From Pseudomonadota bacterium (GTDB taxonomy: Bacteria; Pseudomonadota; Alphaproteobacteria; Rhizobiales; Xanthobacteraceae), in NCBI GenBank assembly GCA_023390695.1, contig JAEWCJ010000230.1, forward strand, positions 1-8,847: DNA of 8,847 nt, written 5' to 3'. The position numbers were made by a program, and so were the translations under genes. This document shows, one piece after another, positions 1-6,363 of the stretch. The stretch's first letter is position 1. Every line of letters starts with the position of its first letter. The notes under the pieces are model-generated. The model did no database searches and was not told where the DNA came from. It saw nothing but the letters and a program-made list of their open reading frames with translations.

Positions 1-886
1 GCGAACGATCCACCAACGCCATCGACATCGCCTTGCGCTCGCTGTGGCCGAACGATAGGCCATAGCCGCGTGTAAAGCGCGGCGGCTCAGTCGCGGAGCC
101 TTTGAACTGATTGACCATCTGGCACTCGGTGACGGTGATGCGGCCGAGCGGGACGGCAAAGCCGACCTCCTCGGCAAAGAATTCGACCTCGACTTCGCCG
201 AGGCGGATTTCGCCCGCGAACGGATGCGTACGGCCATAGCCGCGCTGGGTCGAATAGCCGAGTGCCAGCAGAAATCCTTCGTCCCCCCGCGCAAGATTTT
301 GCAGGCGCAGTTCGCGGCTCGCCGGAAATTCCAGTGGCTCCCGGGTCAGGTCTTCGGCCGGCTGACCGCCGATGGCTTCCGGCGATGGCTCGATCAGGCC
401 ATCCGCGCCGAGCAGATCGGTGACGCGCGGTATCGGATCGGTCGACGCCGCCGCAGCGGCGAGAGTTTCCAGTTCAGTTTTGTCCGCCAGCGCCGTGTCG
501 AGCAGTCGATGCGTGTAATCGAAGGTCGGTCCCAGGAGCTGACCTCCGGGGATGTCCTTGAAGGTCGATGAGATGCGGCGGCGAACCTGCATGTTTGCAG
601 TGTCAAGAGGCTCAGATGATCCGAACCGCGGCAATGTGGTACGATAGGCGCGCGCCAGAAAGATCGCCTCGATCAGGTCGCCGCAGGCCTGCTTGACCGC
701 CAGAGCCGCCAGTTCGCGGTCATAAAGTGAGCCTTCACACATCACACGGTCGACCGCGCGGCCGAGTTGCGCAGAAATCTGCGGTAGGCTCAGTTCCGGC
801 GTGTCCTGGCCCCCGCGGCGCTCATGCGCTAGCAGACGGTGTGCATTCGCGATCGCCTTCTCTCCGCCCTTAACCGCGACATACAT
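1..886 (-). CDS. phnI: PhnI, C-P lyase core complex subunit (3' end cut off by window edge)
   Basis: This is the first 295 residues of PhnI; the E. coli protein has about 354, so roughly 60 C-terminal residues lie beyond base 1. PhnI, with PhnG, PhnH and PhnL, attaches the phosphonate to ribose triphosphate by displacing adenine from ATP, the first step of cytoplasmic C-P lyase. The frame is open without interruption. It starts MYVAVKGGEKAIANAH and contains the family blocks QLGRAVDRVMCEGSLYDREL, RRISSTFKDIPGGQLLGPT, RGDEGFLLALGYSTQRGYGR, HPFAGEIR and FTRGYGLSFGHSERKAMSMA. The ATG at 886 lies 2 bases after the phnH stop. A GGAAG ribosome binding site inside the end of phnH lies 7 bases before it, so translation is probably coupled. 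The identification rests on recalled similarity to E. coli PhnI. Confidence 0.96.
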   Translation of the reverse strand, partial: MYVAVKGGEKAIANAHRLLAHERRGGQDTPELSLPQISAQLGRAVDRVMCEGSLYDRELAALAVKQACGDLIEAIFLARAYRTTLPRFGSSEPLDTANMQVRRRISSTFKDIPGGQLLGPTFDYTHRLLDTALADKTELETLAAAAASTDPIPRVTDLLGADGLIEPSPEAIGGQPAEDLTREPLEFPASRELRLQNLARGDEGFLLALGYSTQRGYGRTHPFAGEIRLGEVEVEFFAEEVGFAVPLGRITVTECQMVNQFKGSATEPPRFTRGYGLSFGHSERKAMSMALVDRS

Positions 887-888
887 GA

Positions 889-1488
889 TCAGGCTTCCCT
901 TCTGACACGCGTCGAGCGCGGAAGAGCGATGACCGCATCGTGGGTCACCAGCAGGACATCGACACCGCGCGGAAACAGGCTGCGGTTCTCGATCATATTG
1001 TTGGCGAAGCTGTCCGGCAGCGGATGCACGGACAATGTCAGTTCGCCCGGGATACCCGGCCCTGTCAGTCTCAACGGAGCGCCGCCGGAGACACTATCGA
1101 CCTGCAAGATCAACGACGTGGAGCCATCCGGATAATCCGGCGTTCCGTGTGCAAAGAGCGAAAAGTCCGCAGCGTGGATCGCATCAGCGATCAGTGCGAA
1201 AGCGGCCTGCCTGGGATCGGTCGTGATCGGCGCGCCGGTGTGAAAGCGCAGCCAGCACGATACATCTTCCGCCTCGGCCAGCGGGCGATCCAGCCAGACC
1301 GGTGTTTCGTAATCAAATAGGGCCAGCGCAATAGCGGCGGCACCGGGCGATAGCGGCGGCGGCGGCAATAACGCGCAATTCAGACTCTGCACGACGCCAG
1401 GGCGTGATATTGCCTGCATGACCGCACGGAAAACGCGTTGCGCCTCCAGAACCGGTTCGGCGAATGCGGGAGCAAGTGCTGAGACCAT
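889..1488 (-). CDS. phnH: PhnH, C-P lyase core complex subunit
   Basis: PhnH is 199 aa, close to E. coli PhnH (about 194 aa). It is a structural subunit of the PhnGHIJ core complex, with a fold related to PLP-dependent transferases but without cofactor, and is needed for the PhnI reaction. Visible blocks are FRAVMQAISRPG (residues 20-31), FAHGTPDYPDGSTSLI (112-127), LRLTGPGI (139-146), LFPRGVDVLLV (171-181) and ALPRSTRV (188-195), all characteristic of the family. The ATG at 1488 follows the phnG stop by 3 bases. A GAGG motif inside the end of phnG lies 8 bases upstream of the ATG. A proline run at residues 42-47 is a local oddity. It is the second gene of the minus-strand phnGHI operon. Confidence 0.95.
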   Translation of the reverse strand: MVSALAPAFAEPVLEAQRVFRAVMQAISRPGVVQSLNCALLPPPPLSPGAAAIALALFDYETPVWLDRPLAEAEDVSCWLRFHTGAPITTDPRQAAFALIADAIHAADFSLFAHGTPDYPDGSTSLILQVDSVSGGAPLRLTGPGIPGELTLSVHPLPDSFANNMIENRSLFPRGVDVLLVTHDAVIALPRSTRVRREA

Positions 1489-1491
1489 GCC

Positions 1492-1962
1492 CTAGTCCTC
1501 GCCCCGCACCATCGTGAAGAAATCGACCCGTGTCGCAGCGGTGCGTTCATCGGCTTCGGTGCGTTCGGCCTGAAGGCGCAGCCGCACCGGCGCAAGAACA
1601 TGTTGTTCAACGGCATTGCGATGCGTGCCGCTCTGCCAGAGCGCATCGCACACAGCCGCAAGCCGCGCCTTGTCGCGATCACGGCCCAGCGAATAGGAAA
1701 ATCCGACCTCACCCGACGGCAGTTGCACGGCGCAGCGCGTCACGGTCGCCTCGCCGACATTGAATGGGGCGCCGTTGCCGCCGATACGCCCGCGCAGCAT
1801 GACAAGACCCGTTTCCGGCGGCCGTAGATCGACATGCGCGATGGATTCACCAATCAACGCGAGTCCCTCGGAAATCTCCTGCCGTTTCGCCTGCGCGAGA
1901 ATCGCCATCGCGGCTTGCCGGGCAGCGGACTCGTTTCGCAGTGAAGAATTCAATCTGGGCAT
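1492..1962 (-). CDS. phnG: PhnG, C-P lyase core complex subunit
   Basis: PhnG is 156 aa against about 150 in E. coli. It is a small subunit of the C-P lyase core that acts with PhnH, PhnI and PhnL. Family features are ARQAAMAILAQ (residues 14-24, matching E. coli ATRQHWMSVLAH but without the Trp), ETGLVMLRGRIGGNGAPFNV (50-69), GEATVTRCAV (70-79), GRDRDKARLAA (93-103) and the almost invariant end RVDFFTMVRG (145-154). The ATG at 1962 is the only start that keeps the conserved N-terminus; an in-frame stop lies 24 bases upstream, at 1987-1989. No Shine-Dalgarno sequence is visible in front of it, which is odd for the lead gene. It heads the minus-strand operon and faces phnF across a 102-bp gap. 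Confidence 0.95.
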   Translation of the reverse strand: MPRLNSSLRNESAARQAAMAILAQAKRQEISEGLALIGESIAHVDLRPPETGLVMLRGRIGGNGAPFNVGEATVTRCAVQLPSGEVGFSYSLGRDRDKARLAAVCDALWQSGTHRNAVEQHVLAPVRLRLQAERTEADERTAATRVDFFTMVRGED

Positions 1963-1980
1963 GACAAAAGCGTGGAGGAA

Positions 1981-2004
1981 AGTTGTCTACTTTGATAGAC
2001 AACT
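1981..2004. promoter_or_regulatory. Candidate PhnF operator (24-bp inverted repeat)
   Basis: A perfect 9-bp inverted repeat, AGTTGTCTA (1981-1989) and TAGACAACT (1996-2004), is separated by 6 bases. It lies between the divergent phnG and phnF genes, where a GntR-type repressor would bind. The half-site TTGTCTA resembles the GT-N-TA-N-AC pattern of the HutC subfamily, but the two halves are spread by the central 6 bases. It covers the estimated phnG transcription start (near 1998) and would also overlap a weak phnF promoter reading (TTGTCT at 1983 and CATAGC at 2006, 17-bp spacing), so it could serve both repression of phnG and phnF autoregulation. Binding by PhnF is inferred. Confidence 0.65.
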
Positions 2005-2020
2005 CCATAGCGCACGCTTG

Positions 2021-2038
2021 GTGACGCTTTGATGACAT
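2021..2038 (-). promoter_or_regulatory. Pho box upstream of phnG
   Basis: On the minus strand this reads ATGTCATCAAAGCGTCAC, two 7-mers (ATGTCAT and GCGTCAC) separated by 4 bases. It matches the PhoB consensus CTGTCA(T/C)-N4-CTGTCA(T/C) at 11 of 14 half-site positions. Ten bases further downstream on the minus strand is CTATGG (2010-2005), a weak -10 at the distance usual for PhoB-activated promoters. Transcription would start near 1998 and proceed into phnG. The site implies phosphate-starvation activation of phnGHI. Confidence 0.6.
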
Positions 2039-2064
2039 TCGCGCCTATCTGTGGAGAGAAATGC

Positions 2065-2808
2065 ATGGCGCATTCCGGTGATGTTCTGCCTGCAGCCGCG
2101 CTACCGGGTGTCATGTTGTGGCGACAGATCGCCGACGACATCGAGCAGGCGATCCTGCGCGGCGAATTCGCCACGGGAGAGAGACTTCCGAGCGAACAGA
2201 ACATTGCTGAACGTTTCAGCGTGAACCGGCACACCGTCCGGCGCGCGCTGGCCGAGTTGACCGCGCGCGGCCTTGTGCGCGCCGAGCGCGGCAGCGGCAC
2301 TTATGTGGAAACCGCGCGGATCACCTATCCGATCCGCGCCAGGACAAGATTTTCGGAAATCATCGGCGCGGCGGGCCGCATGGCTGGAGGGCGCCTGCTG
2401 TCGAGCGCTAGGGAACCGGCGCCGCATGACATCGCGCTGCGTCTTGATCTGCCAGAGGGCGCCATGACCGTGCGTCTCGAAATTCTGCGCAGTGCCAATC
2501 GCGTACCCATCTCGCTCGGTACAAGCTGGCTGCCGGCGGACGTCGCACCGGACGCAGCGAAAATCTACCGCAGGGTGCGATCGGTCAGCCGCCTGCTGGG
2601 CCATATCGGCTATCCCGACTACCGCCGCAGGGAAACAAGACTGTCCGCCGCCATGGCGGATTCCATCCACGCAACCAGGTTGCGTCTTAATCCCGGGCGT
2701 CCGCTCATCGTGGTCGACAGCGTGGACATTTCGGCGGAAGGCCGCCCCATCTTGACCAGCCATGCCCGGTTTGCAGCCGACCGCGTGGAACTCGTTGTCG
2801 AGAACTGA
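2065..2808 (+). CDS. phnF: PhnF, GntR/HutC-family (UTRA) regulator of phosphonate genes
   Basis: The protein is 247 aa, near the 241 of E. coli PhnF. The N-terminal winged helix spans residues 18-82, with PSEQNIAERFSVNRHTVRRA (42-61) as the recognition region; VNRHTVRRAL is typical of PhnF. Residues 90-247 form an effector-binding UTRA domain, with LRLDLPEG, FAADR and similar blocks. PhnF proteins repress phosphonate uptake genes in some bacteria. The start at 2065 is chosen because GGAGAG (2053-2058) lies 6 bases before it. Earlier in-frame starts at 2029 and 2032 would lie inside the Pho box and lack a ribosome binding site. The gene is divergent from phnG, and the palindrome at 1981-2004 is its likely operator. 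The ligand cannot be told from the sequence. Confidence 0.92.
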   Translation: MAHSGDVLPAAALPGVMLWRQIADDIEQAILRGEFATGERLPSEQNIAERFSVNRHTVRRALAELTARGLVRAERGSGTYVETARITYPIRARTRFSEIIGAAGRMAGGRLLSSAREPAPHDIALRLDLPEGAMTVRLEILRSANRVPISLGTSWLPADVAPDAAKIYRRVRSVSRLLGHIGYPDYRRRETRLSAAMADSIHATRLRLNPGRPLIVVDSVDISAEGRPILTSHARFAADRVELVVEN

Positions 2809-2823
2809 ATACGCTTCCAAAGC

Positions 2824-3159
2824 TCAGCTGTGACGATAGAAAACGCCCTCACGGAGGCTGGCGTGATAGCCGAATCTGCAACCGCAGGTCTTGGCATAGG
2901 TTTCCGCCCGCTTCAGGGCTACATCGCTGATACGGACATTTCCGCTGCTGGGTGAGAACCATTCCGCCAATGCTTTCTCAGGAACGTTCAGAGACACGTT
3001 GGGCGGCAACAATTCCAGAATCTCATCGAGCTCCGGTGGTACGCCAAAGGACGGAATTTCTCCCATATCGGGCCACCACCCCCATCGGTTGTTCGACGGA
3101 GGGAATGACGTTTCGATGACAGGACGATGACAGCGTTGCGGAGGATACAAAAGGCGCAA
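2824..3159 (-). CDS. Small hypothetical protein in the phnF-phnC gap
   Basis: I do not recognise this gene. It lies antisense to the transcription of its neighbours, and its stop is 15 bases after the phnF stop. The longest frame is 111 aa with a TTG start at 3159. The first ATG (3066) gives 80 aa, preceded by a weak GGGGGTGG. The product is soluble-looking, without membrane segments or signal peptide. Visible features are a Trp-rich stretch RWGWWPD (25-31), an acidic helix ELDEILELLPP and a basic C-terminal part with a Cys-Gly-Cys (ALKRAETYAKTCGCRFGYH). The residue composition and sensible predicted helices argue for a real protein, although third positions look less GC-rich than in phnC-E. 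It could also be a remnant of a longer gene. The start is uncertain. Confidence 0.5.
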   Translation of the reverse strand: MRLLYPPQRCHRPVIETSFPPSNNRWGWWPDMGEIPSFGVPPELDEILELLPPNVSLNVPEKALAEWFSPSSGNVRISDVALKRAETYAKTCGCRFGYHASLREGVFYRHS

Positions 3160-3210
3160 TAAATCTGGGTGACGGTGGATAATCGGAAGAACCTGATCCG
3201 GCGGCTATAC

Positions 3211-3228
3211 TATTCACAGCGTTGTCAT
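3211..3228 (+). promoter_or_regulatory. Possible weak Pho box upstream of phnC
   Basis: TATTCAC (3211-3217) and TTGTCAT (3222-3228) are separated by 4 bases. Against the PhoB consensus the first scores 4 of 7 and the second 6 of 7. The start of phnC is 42 bases downstream. No convincing -10 is found at the expected distance (TAGCCC at 3239); a TATACT occurs just upstream at 3206-3211. This is only a suggestion of phosphate control of phnCDE. Confidence 0.3.
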
Positions 3229-3242
3229 ACACTACTGTTAGC

Positions 3243-3261
3243 CCCATTCATATTGAATGGG
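3243..3261 (+). repeat. Perfect inverted repeat overlapping the phnC ribosome binding site
   Basis: CCCATTCA (3243-3250) and TGAATGGG (3254-3261) are exact reverse complements with a 3-base centre TAT. The last three G of the right arm begin the GGGAG ribosome binding site (3259-3263) of phnC. As DNA it could be an operator. As RNA it would form a stem that ties up part of the ribosome binding site. Which of these applies, if either, is not shown by the sequence. Confidence 0.6.
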
Positions 3262-3270
3262 AGCCTGAAC

Positions 3271-4191
3271 GTGCAGCCCGATCCGATCATCAATGTTCAA
3301 CAGGTTTCGAAATCTTTCGGCAACGCGCGGGTGCTCGACGACATTACATTCTCGCTGTCGCGCGGCGAGATGGTTGGACTGATCGGCGCCTCCGGCTCCG
3401 GCAAGTCAACCCTCATCCGCACCATCGCCGGATTGACGCCGATCAATCGTGGCGCGGTTTCCAGCATCCAGCTGTTTGGCGAACCGATCCAGCAGCACGG
3501 CCGGATCACCCGATCTGCTGCCGCCCTGCGCTCGCGCGTCGGCGTGGTCTTTCAACAATTCAATCTGGTGCCGCGACTTTCAGTTCTGATGAATGTGTGT
3601 CTTGGCTTGCTCGGGCGTATGTCTGTCATCCCAGCGACCTTCGGCTATTTCACGCAAGAACAGAAAGTCAGTGCCGTCACTGCCCTGAAACGCGTCGGAA
3701 TCGCCGAACACGCACTCAAACGCGGCAGCCAACTGTCCGGCGGGCAGCAGCAGCGCGCCGCAATCGCGCGCACACTGGTGCAGAATGCCGAAATCATCAT
3801 CGCCGACGAGCCGATCGCCTCGCTCGATCCGAGTTCGGCCCGCCGCGTCATGGACATTCTCGCAGACCTCAACAAACGCGACAACATCACCGTTCTGGTC
3901 TCATTGCATCAGGTCGAATATGCAATGCGCTATTGCCCGCGGACAATCGCGCTTAAGGCTGGAAAGATCGTCTATGACGGTCCCTCACGCGCGCTGACGC
4001 CGGAATTCCTCAACGCGCTGTATGGCGCTGAGAGCGAAGAATTGTTCCTACCGCCAATCGACAGCTATTCCGCACCCGTTCACGCCGTCCCGGCAAGGGA
4101 TCTGCCCGAAGCCGTTATGGCGAACGAGCATCTGGTGGCGATGGAGCATCGGCCCAAACTCTTGAACGGCGTGCGGCATTTGAACGGCTGA
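3271..4191 (+). CDS. phnC: PhnC, phosphonate ABC transporter ATP-binding protein
   Basis: This is the cytoplasmic ATPase that powers phosphonate import through PhnE. It has Walker A GASGSGKST (residues 39-47), Q-loop VFQQFNLV (93-100), signature LSGGQQQR (155-162), Walker B IIIADEP (175-181) followed by SLDP, and the switch His in SLHQ (213). IADEPIASLDP and YFTQEQK are close to E. coli PhnC. A GTG start at 3271 is chosen because GGGAG lies 7 bases before it and the domain begins there with PIINVQQVSKSFG. The frame stays open back to 3169, but the extra 34 residues look non-coding. At 306 aa it is longer than E. coli PhnC (262) because of a C-terminal tail of about 45 residues rich in Pro, Ala and His. 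It leads phnCDE. Confidence 0.95.
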   Translation: MQPDPIINVQQVSKSFGNARVLDDITFSLSRGEMVGLIGASGSGKSTLIRTIAGLTPINRGAVSSIQLFGEPIQQHGRITRSAAALRSRVGVVFQQFNLVPRLSVLMNVCLGLLGRMSVIPATFGYFTQEQKVSAVTALKRVGIAEHALKRGSQLSGGQQQRAAIARTLVQNAEIIIADEPIASLDPSSARRVMDILADLNKRDNITVLVSLHQVEYAMRYCPRTIALKAGKIVYDGPSRALTPEFLNALYGAESEELFLPPIDSYSAPVHAVPARDLPEAVMANEHLVAMEHRPKLLNGVRHLNG

Positions 4192-4257
4192 GCATTCGTC
4201 CGCGGCGATTGCTGCATTTCGTTCTTCTCGATCAGGGACACAACAGGGAGATTTGTG

Positions 4258-5382
4258 ATGTCTGGATTCATGGCAGATTTTACAGCCAAATCGGCTTTGG
4301 CGGCTGTCGCTCTGGCGGCGGCGGTGGCTGCGGGCCAGGCGCAGGAACTGAAGGAACTCAATTTCGGGGTCATCTCGACCGAATCGTCGAGCAACCAGAA
4401 GAAGAACTGGGAACCTTTCGTCGAGCAGATGTCGAAGGCGCTCGGCATGAAAGTCAACGCTTTCTACGCCAGCGATTATGCCGGCGTGATCGAGGCCATG
4501 CGCTTCAACAAAGTGCATGTGGCCTGGTACGGCAACAAGTCAGCGATGGAAGCGGTCGACCGCTCGAATGGCGAAGTGTTCGCGCAGACCGTCTCGCGCG
4601 ACGGCAGCACGGGCTATTACGCGCACCTCATCGTGCACGCCGACAGCCCATATACGAAGCTTGAAGACGTTCTGAAGTGCGACAAGAGCCTTGACTTCGG
4701 CATCGGAGATCCGAACTCGACTTCGGGCTTCCTGGTGCCGACATCCTATGTCTTCGCGGCGCGCGATATCGATCCAAAGAACTGCTTCAAAACGGTGCGC
4801 AATGCCAATCATCAGGCCAACTCGATGGCCGTCGCCAACAAGCAGGTCGCCGTTGCCACCAACAACAGCGAAGACCTGACGCGCATGGAGAAGACCGCGC
4901 CGGAGGCGCGCAAGAAGCTCCGCATCATCTGGACCTCGCCGCTGATCCCGCTCGACCCGCTGGTCTGGCGCAAGGATCTCGACCCGGCCCTGAAGAGCAA
5001 GATCTATACCTTCCTGATGAATTATGGCCGCACCGGCACCGAACCGGAGATGAAGGCCGCACGCGAGGTTTTGGCCAGCCTGGTCTGGGCTCCGTTCAAT
5101 CCCTCATCCGACCGGCAGCTCCTGCCGATTCGCAAGCTCGAAGCCAACCGCAACCTGATGAAGGTTCAGGGCGACGAGAAGCTGTCGGCGGACGAGAAGG
5201 CGAAGAAGACCGCCGAGATCAAGGCCGAGCTTGCCAAGATCGAACATATGGAAAAACAGGCCGCATCAGACGGCTATCAAGCGCGTGTCGAGGCTTTTGT
5301 GGCCGCCGACAAGGCCGGCAAGAGCGACGACGTGAAGCGGATGATTGGCGAATTCGCTGCCAGCTTTGCCAGCACCAATTGA
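4258..5382 (+). CDS. phnD: PhnD, periplasmic phosphonate-binding protein
   Basis: PhnD captures phosphonates in the periplasm and delivers them to PhnCE. The ATG at 4258 follows AGGGAG (4245-4250) by 7 bases and gives 374 aa. A Sec signal peptide spans residues 1 to about 28, with an Ala-rich core and likely cleavage in GQAQE. The mature part follows E. coli PhnD closely: LNFGVISTES (34-43), AWYGNKSAMEAVDR (89-102), DPNSTSGFLVP (151-161), VANKQVAVATNNSEDL (192-207) and SPLIPLDPLVWRKDL (227-241). The four residues recalled as contacting 2-aminoethylphosphonate in E. coli (Tyr47, Tyr93, Glu177, Asp205 of the mature protein) align with Tyr74, Tyr120, Glu205 and Asp233. The C-terminus (about 300-374) is charged, helical and longer than in E. 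coli (338 aa in total). Confidence 0.96.
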   Translation: MSGFMADFTAKSALAAVALAAAVAAGQAQELKELNFGVISTESSSNQKKNWEPFVEQMSKALGMKVNAFYASDYAGVIEAMRFNKVHVAWYGNKSAMEAVDRSNGEVFAQTVSRDGSTGYYAHLIVHADSPYTKLEDVLKCDKSLDFGIGDPNSTSGFLVPTSYVFAARDIDPKNCFKTVRNANHQANSMAVANKQVAVATNNSEDLTRMEKTAPEARKKLRIIWTSPLIPLDPLVWRKDLDPALKSKIYTFLMNYGRTGTEPEMKAAREVLASLVWAPFNPSSDRQLLPIRKLEANRNLMKVQGDEKLSADEKAKKTAEIKAELAKIEHMEKQAASDGYQARVEAFVAADKAGKSDDVKRMIGEFAASFASTN

Positions 5383-5394
5383 TCGCGAAACTGC

Positions 5395-5424
5395 GAAGCG
5401 CCGGAGCCCAAACTCCGGCGCTTC
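5395..5424 (+). repeat. phnD-phnE intercistronic hairpin
   Basis: GAAGCGCCGGAG (5395-5406) and CTCCGGCGCTTC (5413-5424) form a perfect 12-bp GC-rich stem with a CCCAAA loop. It begins 12 bases after the phnD stop and ends 8 bases before the first phnE ATG. No run of T follows, so it is not a classical terminator. In binding-protein transporter operons such hairpins commonly protect the upstream mRNA or cause partial termination, so that more binding protein than permease is made. That role is inferred here. Confidence 0.75.
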
Positions 5425-5432
5425 CATGCTGA

Positions 5433-6260
5433 ATGACAAAAATAGCTATCATGACCGACACTGCTCTTCCGAAGTCCGACATTGCCGTCCCGCAGCAGCC
5501 GCTGTCGCGGCGCATGCAGAGCTGGATCTTGGCCGCCGCGCTGGTCGCGCTGCTGGCGTGGAGCTGGTCGCCAGCGGAAATGTACCGCTTCACCGCCATC
5601 TTCACCGACTGGCGGAACATGGCCGAATTCGGCCAGGCCTTCCTGAAGCCCAATTTCCTCGACTGGCGCGCCTATCTCACCGATATGGTCGTGACCGTGC
5701 AGATCGCGATCTGGGGCACCGCGCTCGCCGCCGTGTTCGGCGCCCCCTTCGCCATCCTCGCCTCCTCGAACATCTCGCCGGTCTGGATCGTACAGCCGGT
5801 GCGCCGCCTGATGGACGCCTGCCGCGCCATCAATGAGATCGTTTTTGCCCTGCTGTTCGTCGTCGCCGTCGGCCTCGGACCTTTCGCCGGGGTGATGGCG
5901 ATCTTCATCCATAATGTCGGAATCTTCTCCAAGCTCTATTCGGAAGCGATCGAGGCCATCGACCCGCGGCCGGTGGAAGGCATCCGCGCCACCGGCGCAC
6001 ACCGCCTGCCCGAAATCGTCTTCGGCGTCGTCCCGCAGGTGATCCCGCTCTGGAGCTCCTATGCGCTTTATCGTCTGGAAACCAACGTGCGCTCGGCCAC
6101 GACGCTCGGCATTGTCGGCGCCGGCGGCATCGGTCAGACGCTCTATGAGAGCATCCGCTCGTTCCAGTATGGCGAGACCGCCGCACAGATGATCATCGTG
6201 GTTCTGACCGTGATCATCATCGACATGATCAGTGCGCAATTGCGCAAAAGGCTCGTGTGA
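5433..6260 (+). CDS. phnE: PhnE, phosphonate ABC transporter permease
   Basis: The protein is 275 aa, a full-length inner-membrane permease. Hydrophobic segments are at about 31-45, 84-109, 132-148, 151-166, 196-212 and 251-268, consistent with six spans. The cytoplasmic EAA coupling loop, which contacts PhnC, is EAIEAIDPRPVEGIRATGAH (171-190), continuing to residue 201. TTLGIVGAGGIGQTLYESI (223-241) is typical of PhnE. Two starts are possible, ATG 5433 and ATG 5451 (269 aa). Neither has a clear ribosome binding site, perhaps because the preceding hairpin or coupling from phnD governs translation. Many related operons carry two phnE genes; here the next gene is unrelated, so this protein probably acts as a homodimer. 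Confidence 0.93.
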   Translation: MTKIAIMTDTALPKSDIAVPQQPLSRRMQSWILAAALVALLAWSWSPAEMYRFTAIFTDWRNMAEFGQAFLKPNFLDWRAYLTDMVVTVQIAIWGTALAAVFGAPFAILASSNISPVWIVQPVRRLMDACRAINEIVFALLFVVAVGLGPFAGVMAIFIHNVGIFSKLYSEAIEAIDPRPVEGIRATGAHRLPEIVFGVVPQVIPLWSSYALYRLETNVRSATTLGIVGAGGIGQTLYESIRSFQYGETAAQMIIVVLTVIIIDMISAQLRKRLV

Positions 6261-6363
6261 CGCGAGACCAGGATGGGCGGCAAGTACCTCTCGGTCATCC
6301 CTTTGATCGATCCGTCAGCCGACATCTGCAACCGCAGAACCGGTGTCCGTGTGACGATGTGGA

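Noticed and set aside
839..900. A plus-strand reading frame starting MCIRDR, like the translation of a sequencing adapter.
   Set aside because: The DNA reads GTGTGCATTCGCGATCGC, which is not the adapter sequence. It is the antisense of the genuine phnI N-terminus, so it is a coincidence of translation.
889..1488. Long plus-strand open frames opposite phnH and phnG.
   Set aside because: They are antisense shadows in GC-rich DNA. The minus-strand proteins carry clear PhnH and PhnG motifs; the plus-strand translations are Arg-rich with no recognisable domain.
2029..2064. Earlier phnF starts at TTG 2029 and ATG 2032.
   Set aside because: They overlap the Pho box and lack a ribosome binding site, whereas ATG 2065 has GGAGAG at 6 bases.
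2101..2820. A 239-codon minus-strand frame opposite phnF.
   Set aside because: Its translation lacks domain features and overlaps phnF almost completely; phnF has an unmistakable winged helix and UTRA domain.
2874..2887. A 14-base exact match, ATCTGCAACCGCAG, shared with 6324-6337.
   Set aside because: The match is short enough to be expected by chance at an appreciable rate in a window this size, and the flanks do not match.
3169..3270. An N-terminal extension of PhnC by 34 residues.
   Set aside because: It would run through the promoter region and the inverted repeat, with no homology to PhnC N-termini. GTG 3271 has a good ribosome binding site.
5277..6239. A 320-codon minus-strand frame opposite phnE.
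   Set aside because: Its His/Asp/Gly-rich composition is the typical mirror of a GC-rich membrane protein gene. PhnE on the plus strand explains the region.
6271..6300. GGATG and CATCC arms after phnE as a terminator.
   Set aside because: The stem is only 5 bp with a 20-base loop and no T tract.
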